From Alkalicoccobacillus porphyridii (GTDB taxonomy: Bacteria; Bacillota; Bacilli; Bacillales; Bacillaceae_D): 64,000 bases of DNA. Shown here one piece after another: positions 54,026 to 63,235 of the stretch. Numbering within the stretch: position 1 is the stretch's first letter; each line of letters opens with the position of its first letter. The position numbers and the translations under genes are program-made. The DNA lies in the NCBI RefSeq assembly GCF_007293315.1, contig NZ_VLXZ01000004.1, forward strand, positions 186,001 to 250,000, given 5' to 3'. The notes under the pieces are model-generated. The model did no database searches, was not told where the DNA came from, and saw only the letters and a list, made by a program, of their open reading frames with translations.

Positions 54026-55492
54026 CTAATCTAATAATATCTTTATGACAACCGGTTTATCACTTTGAACAGTGTTTGTGTGTATATTTAGACCCTCTTC
54101 AGAACGCTCCCATGTCGGTTTCTCGTCAAATCCTAATATCTCCAAATCTTGAATGATTCCATGAAAATGAGGTAACTTTGATGCATCCTTATCACTTAAA
54201 GACTTTATGCAAACGTAGCCGTTTTTAGGGTAATGTAGCACAGTAGCAAAAAGGTAGGAACCATTTACGGTAAAGCGAATATCTTCTGCTGTAAATGTTT
54301 TTGATTCTGAATCTGTAAATTGTCCTTCCTTAATGAGTGTAGGTCCCTCAGCAGCTACTCTCCATACCCCTGAATCATAAATGGCTTCACCATTCACTCG
54401 TAACCAATCTCCAATTTCAAGTAAAATAGCACGGTCTTCATCAGGAATGCTTCCATCTGCTTTAGGTCCAATGTTTAATAAAAGAGAGCCATTTTTACTT
54501 ACAATATCCACAAGATCTGCAATAATTTCATTTGCCTTCTTGTACTCATTATTTTCTGTATAACACCATGAGTTTTTGGCAACGGCTGTGTCCGTTTGCC
54601 AGAAATAAGGCTTCTGGTCAGCAAACTGTCCCCGCTCAATATCTACAACGGCCGTACCAAACATAAAGGCATCATGCTTGTAATTGATCGCTACCTCCTT
54701 CCCCCATTCCTCTGCACGATTATAATAATACGCGGCAAATTTTTTTAAATAAGGTTTAGCAGCATGATGTTGGATCCACCAGTCAAAATACATAATACGT
54801 GGTTGATATTTGTCTACAATTTCACACGTACGGATAAGCCAATCGTCTAAAAACTCTTTAGAAGGAGAGGAGCTATATATATCATGGTGATCTGGCTCTG
54901 GCATGGCCGGCCAATAAAAATCCCCCACTTTTAACGGCTCTTTTATATCACTATCAAATTCCTTACCATGCCCCATAAAAAACCAATGTTCGATTCGATG
55001 GGAGGATGCACAAAGTGTAATGTCTCGTTTGCTTAAAGATTCACCTAACTCTCCCAGCACATCACGCTTGGGACCCATTTCATACGCATTAAAACGAGAA
55101 ATGTCGCTCTTATACATTTGAAAGCCATCATGATGTTCTGCAACCGGCATCACATAACGCGCTCCTGCATCTTCAAATAACTGCGCCCATTCGTCAGCAT
55201 CAAAATGCTCTGCTTTAAACTCTGGAATAAAGTCTTTATAGCCGAACTCTTTGTGTGGACCATAGGTGTTAATATGATGGTCAAATTCTTTCGATCCTTG
55301 AATATACATATTACGCGAGTACCACTCATTACCAAAAGCAGGAACAGAGTAAACACCCCAATGAATAAAAATTCCGAACTTTGCTTTTTGATACCAGTCA
55401 GCTAATTTGTATTGAGCTAAGGAATCCCAGTTATCTTTAAACCTGCCTGATTTAATGACGTCGTTAATCGTTTCTAAGTATGATGATTTCAT
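54026..55492 (-). CDS. Alpha-L-fucosidase, glycoside hydrolase family 29 (second copy)
   Basis: GH29 enzyme of 488 residues. Family motifs: KFGIFIHWGVYSVPAFGNEW (38-57), RYVMPVAEHHDGFQMYKS and the nucleophile D237 in IMYFDWWIQ. It differs clearly from the enzyme at 35946 (longer, with an extra C-terminal beta domain and a different N-terminus), so the two probably prefer different fucosides or linkages. No signal peptide. ATG follows AAAGGAGG. It is 90 bases upstream of the AraC-type sensor gene on the same strand and likely heads that transcript. A perfect cre site lies 44 bases before the start. Confidence 0.92.
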   Translation of the reverse strand: MKSSYLETINDVIKSGRFKDNWDSLAQYKLADWYQKAKFGIFIHWGVYSVPAFGNEWYSRNMYIQGSKEFDHHINTYGPHKEFGYKDFIPEFKAEHFDADEWAQLFEDAGARYVMPVAEHHDGFQMYKSDISRFNAYEMGPKRDVLGELGESLSKRDITLCASSHRIEHWFFMGHGKEFDSDIKEPLKVGDFYWPAMPEPDHHDIYSSSPSKEFLDDWLIRTCEIVDKYQPRIMYFDWWIQHHAAKPYLKKFAAYYYNRAEEWGKEVAINYKHDAFMFGTAVVDIERGQFADQKPYFWQTDTAVAKNSWCYTENNEYKKANEIIADLVDIVSKNGSLLLNIGPKADGSIPDEDRAILLEIGDWLRVNGEAIYDSGVWRVAAEGPTLIKEGQFTDSESKTFTAEDIRFTVNGSYLFATVLHYPKNGYVCIKSLSDKDASKLPHFHGIIQDLEILGFDEKPTWERSEEGLNIHTNTVQSDKPVVIKILLD

Positions 55493-55535
55493 TGCAGCCT
55501 CCTTTTTGTACGTACTTATTTTATATTAAATCTTT

Positions 55536-55551
55536 TTGTAAGCGTTATCAA
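55536..55551 (+). promoter_or_regulatory. cre site (CcpA operator) of the second fucosidase gene
   Basis: TTGTAAGCGTTATCAA matches all 16 positions of WTGNNARCGNWWWCAW. It lies 44 bases upstream of the GH29 start, in or near its promoter. Confidence 0.82.
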
Positions 55552-55571
55552 TTGTCAAAATATAATAACAA

Positions 55572-55606
55572 TAAAAAAATCCCACTAATATTTCATTAGT
55601 GGGATC
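55572..55606 (-). terminator. Terminator after the carotenoid desaturase gene
   Basis: ATCCCACTAAT / ATTAGTGGGAT with a 5-nt loop; seven T residues follow on the - strand. Confidence 0.9.
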
Positions 55607-55617
55607 CTATCTTTTCA

Positions 55618-57123
55618 TTAGCCTGTATGATGATCCGCTTGCAATGCGTCCTCAAAAATCAAATCTGCGGTTAATTGTCCAGACAAAGTAACCATTGGAA
55701 CCCCACCACCAGGATGGGTAGAGCCGCCTACAAAATAAAGATTTGAGTACACACCACTCCGGCTTGGAATTTTGAATCCACCATTCTTTTTGCGATCAGC
55801 CGCGACCCCATATATAGAACCACCATTAGAACCATAGAGCTTGTTCAAATCGTTAGGCGTAAAAGCATATTCAAACTCAATATGTTCACGCAAATTGGTT
55901 AGGCCATTTCGCTCCAGCTTAGCAATAACGGTTTCCCGGTAGGTCTCTTTGTACTTGTCCCAGTCTTCTCCCTCTTTAAGAGGCGGCACATGTGTAAGGA
56001 CAAAATGATTCTCTTTGCCTTCAGGTGCCTGCTTTGGATCGGACTTAGATGAAATCCCAATATACACTGTTGGATCATCGGCAGGTCGTTTCTCTTCGAA
56101 AATCTGCTTAAATTCCAACTGCGGGTCCTTTGAGAAAAAGAAATTATGGTGAGACAGCTGATCATAAGTCCGGTTAATACCTAAAAGTAGCACTAACCCA
56201 GATACACTTGGCTCAAACTGACTTAGTTTTTTAATTTCCTGCTTGGATTGTGACTCCGTTTGCATCAATTGATCATAGGTTGGAATTGCTTCCAGGTTTG
56301 AGACCACGATGTCCGCATCCAATGTCTCTCCAGAATGAAGCTGGACGCCCTGTGCCTTTTGATCAGATCCTAGTATACGATTTACCCTTGCATTAGTTCG
56401 TATGTCAACATCAAGTTCACCTAATAAGCGCTCCATTCCTTTAATAATTTTATACATACCACCCTCGACATAATGAATCCCTAAGCCAAACTGGACGTAG
56501 GCAAGCTGTGATAATACAGCAGGTGATTGATATGGAGATGACCCGACATACATTACCAAAAAATCAAGGAGTTGCTGCAAATGAGGGTCGCGGATATGTT
56601 TTTTTGTAGCCTGATTCATGCTTTTCATTGGATCCATTGCAAGTAGATCTTTAAAGCTATGCATGAGACGTAAATCCTTTAATCCAGACAAACTTTTTTG
56701 ATAAAAGCTTTTCATGCATTGGTCGTAGATTTGCTTGCTGTAATCAAGATAATGAAGGAAACCAGACGTATCCTTTGGAGATATCCGTTCAATTTCAGCT
56801 AGCATATCGGGCAAATCACCCTTCAGATCAATGGAAACACCATCCTCAAAAAATGTGCGCCACTGTGGCTCGACTCGTTTGATTGTCATGTAATCAGATA
56901 GTTTACGATCTGCACGAGAGAACAATTGCTCTAATGTCCATGGCATCGTCAGGATGGATGGTCCCGTATCAAACGTATAGCCTGCACCACTTCGAATATT
57001 GCATTTGCCTCCGATGCGCTCATTCGCTTCTAAGATCTGAACCTGATATCCTTCTGCTGCAAGAGAGATCGCTGAAGATAAACCACCAATTCCGCCACCA
57101 ATTACAATCACTTTTTTCGTCAC
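55618..57123 (-). CDS. Carotenoid desaturase/oxygenase family protein (CrtN/CrtP type)
   Basis: FAD-dependent phytoene desaturase-family enzyme of 501 residues. The FAD-binding GxGxxG motif is VIVIGGGIGGLSSAISLAAE, followed by GKCN and FDTGPSILTMPW, and the C-terminal family signature LYFVGGSTHPGGGVPMVTLS. In Bacillaceae such proteins make or oxidise C30 carotenoids (diapophytoene desaturase CrtN or the terminal oxygenase CrtNb/CrtP). Only one copy and no squalene or phytoene synthase gene is in the window. GTG start after AAAGGGGGAACTAC. Transcribed together with the methyltransferase gene upstream (19-base gap). Confidence 0.85.
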   Translation of the reverse strand: MTKKVIVIGGGIGGLSSAISLAAEGYQVQILEANERIGGKCNIRSGAGYTFDTGPSILTMPWTLEQLFSRADRKLSDYMTIKRVEPQWRTFFEDGVSIDLKGDLPDMLAEIERISPKDTSGFLHYLDYSKQIYDQCMKSFYQKSLSGLKDLRLMHSFKDLLAMDPMKSMNQATKKHIRDPHLQQLLDFLVMYVGSSPYQSPAVLSQLAYVQFGLGIHYVEGGMYKIIKGMERLLGELDVDIRTNARVNRILGSDQKAQGVQLHSGETLDADIVVSNLEAIPTYDQLMQTESQSKQEIKKLSQFEPSVSGLVLLLGINRTYDQLSHHNFFFSKDPQLEFKQIFEEKRPADDPTVYIGISSKSDPKQAPEGKENHFVLTHVPPLKEGEDWDKYKETYRETVIAKLERNGLTNLREHIEFEYAFTPNDLNKLYGSNGGSIYGVAADRKKNGGFKIPSRSGVYSNLYFVGGSTHPGGGVPMVTLSGQLTADLIFEDALQADHHTG

Positions 57124-57142
57124 ACGTAGTTCCCCCTTTTAG

Positions 57143-57703
57143 TTAATAAATCCAAGGTACTAAGATCCAACGCTGTTGCTTCCACTCGTCATAGTTTTTG
57201 CCCAATGCTTCTGTTAGCATACCTTCTTCCAGCTTTATTCGAAACAGCAATGCTGGTAGAACCAGAATAAGAGTGATTAATAAGCCCGTCCACGAGGCCA
57301 AATAACTAGATAAACCAATCATAATGACAAATAAGGCTGTATATAATGGGTGCCTCATATATCGGTAAGGACCATGACTTACTAGTTTTTTATCTGCGGA
57401 TACCTCTACATGCCTTGTAAATTGTTGCTTTAACGTCAGCATTGACCAGTATCTGAGAAAAATACCTACTCCATATATAAATAAACTTAACCACGTAAAA
57501 GAAGCATTTTCGATTGTAAAAAACGATAATTCACGAAAAGAAAGACTCGCCATGACGGTAATAGTAATCGCAAAAAGGATAAGGTAATAGCTTTTTCGTT
57601 CAGACGAATGGGATTTCTCGGATTCTCGTTGACCTTTAAAGATGAGAAATTCCATTAACCAAACGATACTGAGTATAAGAAATAACCATTCGTTAAATGA
57701 CAT
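57143..57703 (-). CDS. Integral membrane methyltransferase (isoprenylcysteine methyltransferase-like)
   Basis: A 186-residue membrane protein with four to five membrane segments and the ICMT/PEMT SAM-binding signature LVSHGPYRYMRHPLYTALFVIMIGLS (about 108-133) and the C-terminal LEEGMLTEALGKNYDEWKQQ. Members methylate lipids or prenylated molecules; bacterial ones mostly lack known substrates. Its position directly before a carotenoid desaturase-family gene suggests methylation of an isoprenoid product, but this is an inference. ATG follows AAGGAGAC. Confidence 0.82.
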   Translation of the reverse strand: MSFNEWLFLILSIVWLMEFLIFKGQRESEKSHSSERKSYYLILFAITITVMASLSFRELSFFTIENASFTWLSLFIYGVGIFLRYWSMLTLKQQFTRHVEVSADKKLVSHGPYRYMRHPLYTALFVIMIGLSSYLASWTGLLITLILVLPALLFRIKLEEGMLTEALGKNYDEWKQQRWILVPWIY

Positions 57704-58222
57704 AAGTCTCCTTCCGTCTTTGTAAGTAGTCTCTCTATCATGGACTAATTTATAGAATAGTCAAACAAAACGATGAGTTGATCTTGATTATTAACGTCCC
57801 TTTAAGATTAAAGTGTATGGGACTGTGTTCAAATTTATATTTAAATGAATCTTGTGTTATGGATAGAGGGGGGCTCATGATTCGTTGCTTCTTCCACCGC
57901 TCCCAAAATAGGGGGCACTTACCCTAGGGAGTGGACAATGAAAAATTCATCTTGTAATGAGCTCATGCACCGCTATAGGAGAAAACTTCTCTCATGTTCC
58001 CGATCAGACAAAATGATTAACATTCCTACCTAAGTGGATTGGCTGCGCTTACTGGCTTCCGCGCACGTACTCGCTTTTTCGCGCATTTTACTTTTTTTCG
58101 CGCATCCCCTACCTATTATCGCGCATATTCCATCCGTGGGGTCGGGATGGTGACTGGATTGGCTGTGCTTACCGACTTAGTCATGCGAGTTTAGTTAATC
58201 TTCCGATGGATTTCTGATGATT
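57704..58222. other. Non-coding region with spaced CGCGCA repeats
   Basis: No gene can be supported. GCGCA occurs at 58061, 58081, 58101 and 58121, three of them as TCGCGCA, spaced 19-21 bases, i.e. about two helical turns. The phrase TGGATTGGCTG appears twice (58035 and 58153). Such GCGC-rich short spaced repeats are a common filler of alkaliphilic Bacillus intergenic DNA; no function is claimed. Confidence 0.45.
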
Positions 58223-58522
58223 TTCTTGTTAAGAGCTACTGCTTCTCTTAGTATGTAGGCTTTTCTACTTGCTATGAGCTCTTGCTTCTTGCTATATCTA
58301 CCGCTTCTCTTGGTATGCTGGCCTTTTCTCTTGCTATGAGCTCTTGCTTCTTGCTACTTCTACCGCTTCTCTTGGTATACAGGACTTTTCTCTTGCTATG
58401 AGCTCTTGCTTCTTGCTACATCTACCGCTCCTCTTGGTATGCTGGCCCTTTCCCTTGATATGAGCACTTGCTTCTTGCTGAATTACCTGCTCCTCTTGGT
58501 ATACAGGCCCTTTCTCTACGTG
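58223..58522. repeat. 62-bp tandem repeat, about four and a half copies
   Basis: The unit begins TTGCTATGAGCTCTTGCTTC and includes CTACCGCTTCTCTTGGTAT. Copies start at 58269, 58331, 58393 and 58455, a constant period of 62 bases, with a degenerate partial copy before and a decayed end. The period is not a multiple of three, and stretches open on the - strand have no ribosome binding site, so the array is not coding. CTTCTTGC and CTTCTCTTG runs give it a strong pyrimidine bias on the + strand. Confidence 0.85.
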
Positions 58523-58576
58523 CCCCATTCCTGGAGTGATGCCGAAGCCTTTTTTTCAGCAATTCTCCCCCATTAC

Positions 58577-58611
58577 ACAAAACAGCCGACTCAAGATTGA
58601 GTCGGCTGTTG
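58577..58611 (-). terminator. Terminator after htpG
   Basis: Perfect 14-base inverted repeat AACAGCCGACTCAA / TTGAGTCGGCTGTT with a 2-base centre, just past the htpG stop; TTTT follows on the - strand. Confidence 0.85.
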
Positions 58612-58622
58612 CTTGATTCTTC

Positions 58623-60500
58623 TTATACCATAACCTTACACATATCTTTCGTGAACTCCACCGGATCCTCAAGTGGTAGCCCCTCAATTAGAAGGGCTTG
58701 GCTGTATAACAGATTTGTGTATAGCTTCAGTTTTTCTTGGTCCGTATCGTGTGCAGCTTTGATCGCTTTAAACACATCATGATTTGGGTTGATCTCAAGA
58801 ACCTTCTCCGCTTTTACATGCTGATTATCAGGCATGGCTTGAAGAACTTTCTCCATTTCAATCGTTACTTCACCGTCTGCTGCTAGGAAAACCGGATGAG
58901 TCTTCAAACGCTTGGAAAGACGAACGTCCTTGACCTTGCCTGCCAGTACAGATTTCATTTCTTCAAATAAAGCCTTATTAGCATCAGCCTCTTCCTCAGA
59001 CTGCTCGGTATCGTCTTCATCCATTTTTAGATCAGCACTAGAAACAGATTGGAATTCTTTTTCCTGATAGCTTTGTAGCATTTTGATTGCAAACTCATCT
59101 ACATCCTCCGTAAAATAAAGGATTTCATAGCCTTTATCTGCAACTAACTCTGTTTGCGGAAGCTTTTTAATACGGTCGATAGATTCTCCACCAGCGTAGT
59201 AGATCTTTTCTTGATCTTCCTTCATACGAGTCACATATTCAGATAATGAAACCAGTCCGTCCTCTGTAGAGGAATGGAACAATAATAGATCTTCTAGCAC
59301 TTTTTTGTGCGCACCATATTCATTGTACACACCAAACTTAAGTTGGCGTCCAAATGATTGATAAAACTTCACGTACGCGTCACGATTATTTTTTAACATC
59401 GATTGAAGCTGAGACTTAATCTTTGACTGAATATTTTTAGCGATAAGCTTTAGCTGACGATCGTGCTGAAGCATCTCACGTGAAATATTTAATGAAAGAT
59501 CCTCTGAATCAACCATTCCTTTTACAAAGCTAAAGAAGTCTGGCAGAAGATCCGCACACTTCTCCATAATGAGGACGCCATTTGCGTAAAGCTCAAGTCC
59601 CTTTTCGTATTCCTTTGAATAAAAGTCAAACGGAGTATTCTCAGGAATAAACAAGATGGCATTATAACGAACGGCTCCATCCACACTTAAATGAATATGG
59701 TCAAGGGGTTTATCGAAGCCGTAATGCTTCTCTTGATAAAAATGTTCGTAATCCTCTTTAGTAAGCTCGCTTTTATTCTTGCGCCAAATTGGTACCATGC
59801 TGTTAATCGTTTGTTCTTCTATAACCTCTTCCGTTTCTCCCTCTTCGCCATCTTTCGGCTGATGCGTGCTTACTTGCATCTTAATTGGATATCGGATGAA
59901 ATCAGAGTACTTTTTGACGATAGACCTTAAACGGAACTCTTCAAGAAACTCATCGTAAGATTCGTCTTCTGTATTTTCTTTAATATGTAATGTAATCTCG
60001 GTGCCTGGTAAGTCCTTCTCCGCTGGTTCAATCGTATATCCGTCACTGCCATCAGATTCCCACTTATAAGCCTGTGGATCATCCACTGATTTACTAACCA
60101 CAGTTACTTTATCAGCCACCATAAATGCAGAGTAAAAACCAACACCAAATTGACCAATAATATCGTGGCCATCTTTCGTTTCCGTTGCTTTTTTAAAGGC
60201 AAGAGATCCACTTTTTGCAATGGTACCCAGGTTTGCTTCTAATTCTTCTTTTGTCATTCCCATACCAGTGTCAGTTAACGATAAGGTACGTTCTTCTTTA
60301 TTCGCATCAATATGAATCGCATAACGATCTTGCTCGAAGCTAATCGCTTCATCCGTTAATGCACGATAATATAGCTTATCAATCGCATCACTAGAGTTTG
60401 AAATCAACTCCCGTAAAAAGATTTCCTTTTGAGTATAAATGGAATTAATCATCATCTCTAAAAGACGTTTCGATTCTGCCTGAAACTGCTTCTTTTCCAT
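58623..60500 (-). CDS. htpG: Molecular chaperone HtpG (Hsp90)
   Basis: Bacterial Hsp90, 625 residues, the usual length. The GHKL ATPase domain has [31 protein letters not shown] and the ATP-lid region [15 protein letters not shown]; the middle domain follows ([16 protein letters not shown]) and the C-terminal dimerisation domain ends the protein. It helps fold client proteins under stress. ATG precedes [10 protein letters not shown]. Single gene with its own terminator. In B. subtilis htpG is a class III heat-shock gene with an unusual control; no CIRCE or CtsR box was seen in the 200 bases upstream. Confidence 0.96.
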   Translation of the reverse strand: MEKKQFQAESKRLLEMMINSIYTQKEIFLRELISNSSDAIDKLYYRALTDEAISFEQDRYAIHIDANKEERTLSLTDTGMGMTKEELEANLGTIAKSGSLAFKKATETKDGHDIIGQFGVGFYSAFMVADKVTVVSKSVDDPQAYKWESDGSDGYTIEPAEKDLPGTEITLHIKENTEDESYDEFLEEFRLRSIVKKYSDFIRYPIKMQVSTHQPKDGEEGETEEVIEEQTINSMVPIWRKNKSELTKEDYEHFYQEKHYGFDKPLDHIHLSVDGAVRYNAILFIPENTPFDFYSKEYEKGLELYANGVLIMEKCADLLPDFFSFVKGMVDSEDLSLNISREMLQHDRQLKLIAKNIQSKIKSQLQSMLKNNRDAYVKFYQSFGRQLKFGVYNEYGAHKKVLEDLLLFHSSTEDGLVSLSEYVTRMKEDQEKIYYAGGESIDRIKKLPQTELVADKGYEILYFTEDVDEFAIKMLQSYQEKEFQSVSSADLKMDEDDTEQSEEEADANKALFEEMKSVLAGKVKDVRLSKRLKTHPVFLAADGEVTIEMEKVLQAMPDNQHVKAEKVLEINPNHDVFKAIKAAHDTDQEKLKLYTNLLYSQALLIEGLPLEDPVEFTKDMCKVMV

Positions 60501-60700
60501 TTCTACATGACACCTTCCCTTATGACCAATTTATGATTAGCACTTGTGATCCTAGAGTGCTAACCACTTATTATTTTACACGTTTGCCAGTTGGCGTCAA
60601 TAGATTCACATTTGATTGTAATTACTCAAATAGATGAATGAATAATCTTATGCCTCAAGAACACACTACGTATATCTCGATGTGTAGAAAGGAGAAGCGT

Positions 60701-62131
60701 ATGGCTGAAATTTTGGAGTTCCAATCTGATTTCGATTACAACAAACAGCTATTCTCGACCTTTTTCTCCAATCAGTCGGATTATGGTCATCGAGATGTTT
60801 ATATAACTGAGCTAAGTAAAAACTGTACCTTGTGCTTTTTGAAGTCCAGAACAGATTTTGCAACGCTTATGCAGTTTATGAATAAGCTAGAAAAAGTTAC
60901 GCCATCATTGTTTCAATCCTCCTCCGAAGAAGAGGTTATTCTACATACATTAGAAACGCTCTCGTACCAATCCACTTTTTCATTTGATGATGCTATTTCC
61001 TTCATTTTCGAAGGGAAGTCTGTGCTCATTCTTGAAAATCACGCACAAGTGTTTATATTGGATACTGCCAATACAATAAAAAGATCCATCGAGGACTCTT
61101 CAAGCGAGAAAGTCATCCGCGGACCTAAGCTCGCTTTTATTGAAAGCATAAAAGACAACATCGGCATACTTAGACAATTAACACGAGATCAAAATATCAT
61201 TGTCAAAGATCACAAATTAAACGTTCAAAGTAATGAAAAGCTTGTTCAATATGTCTATAACCAGAAATTGATTAAAGATGAGTTATTAGAAGAATTGGAG
61301 TCACGGTTATCAAAAATAAAAACAAGTAATTTAGAAGACTCAGGTATGCTCGAGGAATTAATTGAAGACCATCCGATGTCGCCATTTCCGCAAATACAAA
61401 ATACAGAAAGACCAGACCGAGTGATTGCTGCGTTAAATGAAGGAAGAGTGGCCCTCTTTATAGATGGCTCTCCCTTTGCACTCATCGTGCCTTCAACGTT
61501 TGATATGCTTCTGCAATCACCAGATGATTATTATGAGCGATGGATCGCTGGAAGTTTCTTAAGAGTACTTCGTTACCTATCAATATTAATTACATTGTTT
61601 CTATCTGCCTTTTACATTTCATTGGTTTCGTTTAGCCAAGGACTCTTACCTACAGAGCTTGCCATAACGATTTCAGGTACACGACAGAATGTCCCTTTTC
61701 CACCGTTTATTGAAGCAATCATTATGGAAATTACGATTGAGCTATTAAGAGAAGCTGGTATTCGATTACCTACTCCTCTCGGGCAAACGATTGGGCTTGT
61801 GGGTGGAGTAATTATTGGTCAAGCAGCTGTTGAAGCTAACTTAGTTAGCTCCTTAATGGTTATCATTATTGCGCTGACCACCATTACTTCTTTTACAGTA
61901 CCTCAATATAGCTTTGGTTTGTCTTTTCGAATGTTACGTTTTGTTGCGATGATATCAGCTGCTATATTTGGCTTATTTGGAACTGTATGCTTTTTCATCT
62001 GGATGTCCATCCACCTTTCAAATTTGAAGAGCTTTGGTACAACCTACTTTTCACTACAATTTAGCTACTCAAGGAAGAAGTTTCTTGATTTATTCTTTAG
62101 ATTGCCAAAACGTATTCGTTCTGCTCAATAA
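60701..62131 (+). CDS. Spore germinant receptor A subunit (GerAA family)
   Basis: Inner spore membrane protein of 476 residues. The N-terminal cytoplasmic domain (about 1-270) has the GerA-family segments DVYITELSKNCTLCFLKSRT and EDHPMSPFPQIQNTERPDRV; the C-terminal part has five membrane segments around SGTRQNVPFPPFIEAIIMEI, then LREAGIRLPTPLGQTIGLVG, the family hallmark. With the B and C subunits downstream it forms a nutrient receptor that starts germination. ATG at 60701 follows AAAGGAG; the frame extends to 60638 without a site. The germinant cannot be read from sequence. Expected sigma-G control was not located. Confidence 0.93.
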   Translation: MAEILEFQSDFDYNKQLFSTFFSNQSDYGHRDVYITELSKNCTLCFLKSRTDFATLMQFMNKLEKVTPSLFQSSSEEEVILHTLETLSYQSTFSFDDAISFIFEGKSVLILENHAQVFILDTANTIKRSIEDSSSEKVIRGPKLAFIESIKDNIGILRQLTRDQNIIVKDHKLNVQSNEKLVQYVYNQKLIKDELLEELESRLSKIKTSNLEDSGMLEELIEDHPMSPFPQIQNTERPDRVIAALNEGRVALFIDGSPFALIVPSTFDMLLQSPDDYYERWIAGSFLRVLRYLSILITLFLSAFYISLVSFSQGLLPTELAITISGTRQNVPFPPFIEAIIMEITIELLREAGIRLPTPLGQTIGLVGGVIIGQAAVEANLVSSLMVIIIALTTITSFTVPQYSFGLSFRMLRFVAMISAAIFGLFGTVCFFIWMSIHLSNLKSFGTTYFSLQFSYSRKKFLDLFFRLPKRIRSAQ

Positions 62132-62143
62132 GGAGGTCATCTG

Positions 62144-63235
62144 TTGAACACGAAGGTAGATCCGCTATCACCGTTCCAATTTACAGTCTTGATTATCAAC
62201 GTCATGCTTGGAGTTGGCTTTCTCATACTCCCGAGAAGGATAACGGTTTCTCTCGATTCTGCAGAAGGCTGGATTACCCTACTCTATTCGGGCAGCATCT
62301 TTCTTATTGCTGTCTTGCTTATTTTTTTCTATTTCTACAAACATAAAGTCGGTGATATCGTCGAATACACTCAATTAGCCTTTCCATCTATTTTGTCTAA
62401 AGTCATTTGTATACTGCTTGTGTTGTATTTCTCAAGTCTAGCAGGCTACGAAGCAGTGGCGATGAGTGAGATGGTTCGGTTCTTCCTTTTAGAAACAACT
62501 CCACAAATGCTAGTGGTTTTTATCATCCTTGCTTTGGGCGCTTATTTAGCGAGCAGTTCATTTAATAGCTTAGTTCGTGTGTGTGTCTTCTTTCTCCCAT
62601 TTTGTTTAGTTGTTGTGTTCTTTATTTTTGTATTAGGAGTACGTGAGATTAACATGAATAATTTATTGCCTATATTTCATAATGGTTTTGCGCCATTTAC
62701 TAGAGGTTTTTTTAGCAACAGCATATCGTTTTTAGGCTTAGAATCGATTCTTATTCTTACAGCCTTTACCACAGCACAGACCAAAAGAGTGAGAGCTGCC
62801 GTCATTGGTATTTCCTTTACTACAATCCTCTACGCATTAACCTATATTTTAGTGGTAGGCACACTTAGCTTTCAGGAAGTGAAAACGTTGACATGGCCAA
62901 CGATATCTTTTATTCAGACGTTTAGTATACATGGAATCTTTTTTGAACGATTGGATTCATTTTTATTATCTACTTGGATTCTTCAATTTTTTACGATTTG
63001 TTCCATTAACTTATTTAACTGTTGTTATATTTTAGAGAAGTTATTTTCTATTCGCCCAATCGTTTCTTGCCTGTTCATTGTACCAATAGCATATTTCGTG
63101 GCCTATATTCCCGCAGATTCCACAGAAATCTTCCTATTGGGTAATATAGTCAGTCAAAGTGGTTTTGTTATTTTAACGGCTTTACCATTTGTATGCTTCA
63201 TTATCGTTTCTATTAAGAAGAAGGTGAGTGCATGA
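62144..63235 (+). CDS. Spore germinant receptor B subunit (GerAB family)
   Basis: A 363-residue protein of the spore germination (GerAB/ArcD/ProY) transporter family with ten predicted membrane segments; the first is FTVLIINVMLGVGFLILPRR. It has the amino acid/polyamine transporter fold and is believed to bind the nutrient germinant. TTG start after AGGAGG with seven bases spacing, 12 bases past the A subunit stop. It overlaps the C subunit start by four bases (ATGA). Confidence 0.93.
   Translation: MNTKVDPLSPFQFTVLIINVMLGVGFLILPRRITVSLDSAEGWITLLYSGSIFLIAVLLIFFYFYKHKVGDIVEYTQLAFPSILSKVICILLVLYFSSLAGYEAVAMSEMVRFFLLETTPQMLVVFIILALGAYLASSSFNSLVRVCVFFLPFCLVVVFFIFVLGVREINMNNLLPIFHNGFAPFTRGFFSNSISFLGLESILILTAFTTAQTKRVRAAVIGISFTTILYALTYILVVGTLSFQEVKTLTWPTISFIQTFSIHGIFFERLDSFLLSTWILQFFTICSINLFNCCYILEKLFSIRPIVSCLFIVPIAYFVAYIPADSTEIFLLGNIVSQSGFVILTALPFVCFIIVSIKKKVSA

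Noticed and set aside
58223-58522. CRISPR array
   Set aside because: The copies are contiguous with no unique spacers, the unit is 62 bases long and there are no cas genes.
58334-58528. Open frame on - over the 62-bp tandem array
   Set aside because: The repeat period is not a multiple of three, so the frame is accidental, and no ribosome binding site is present.
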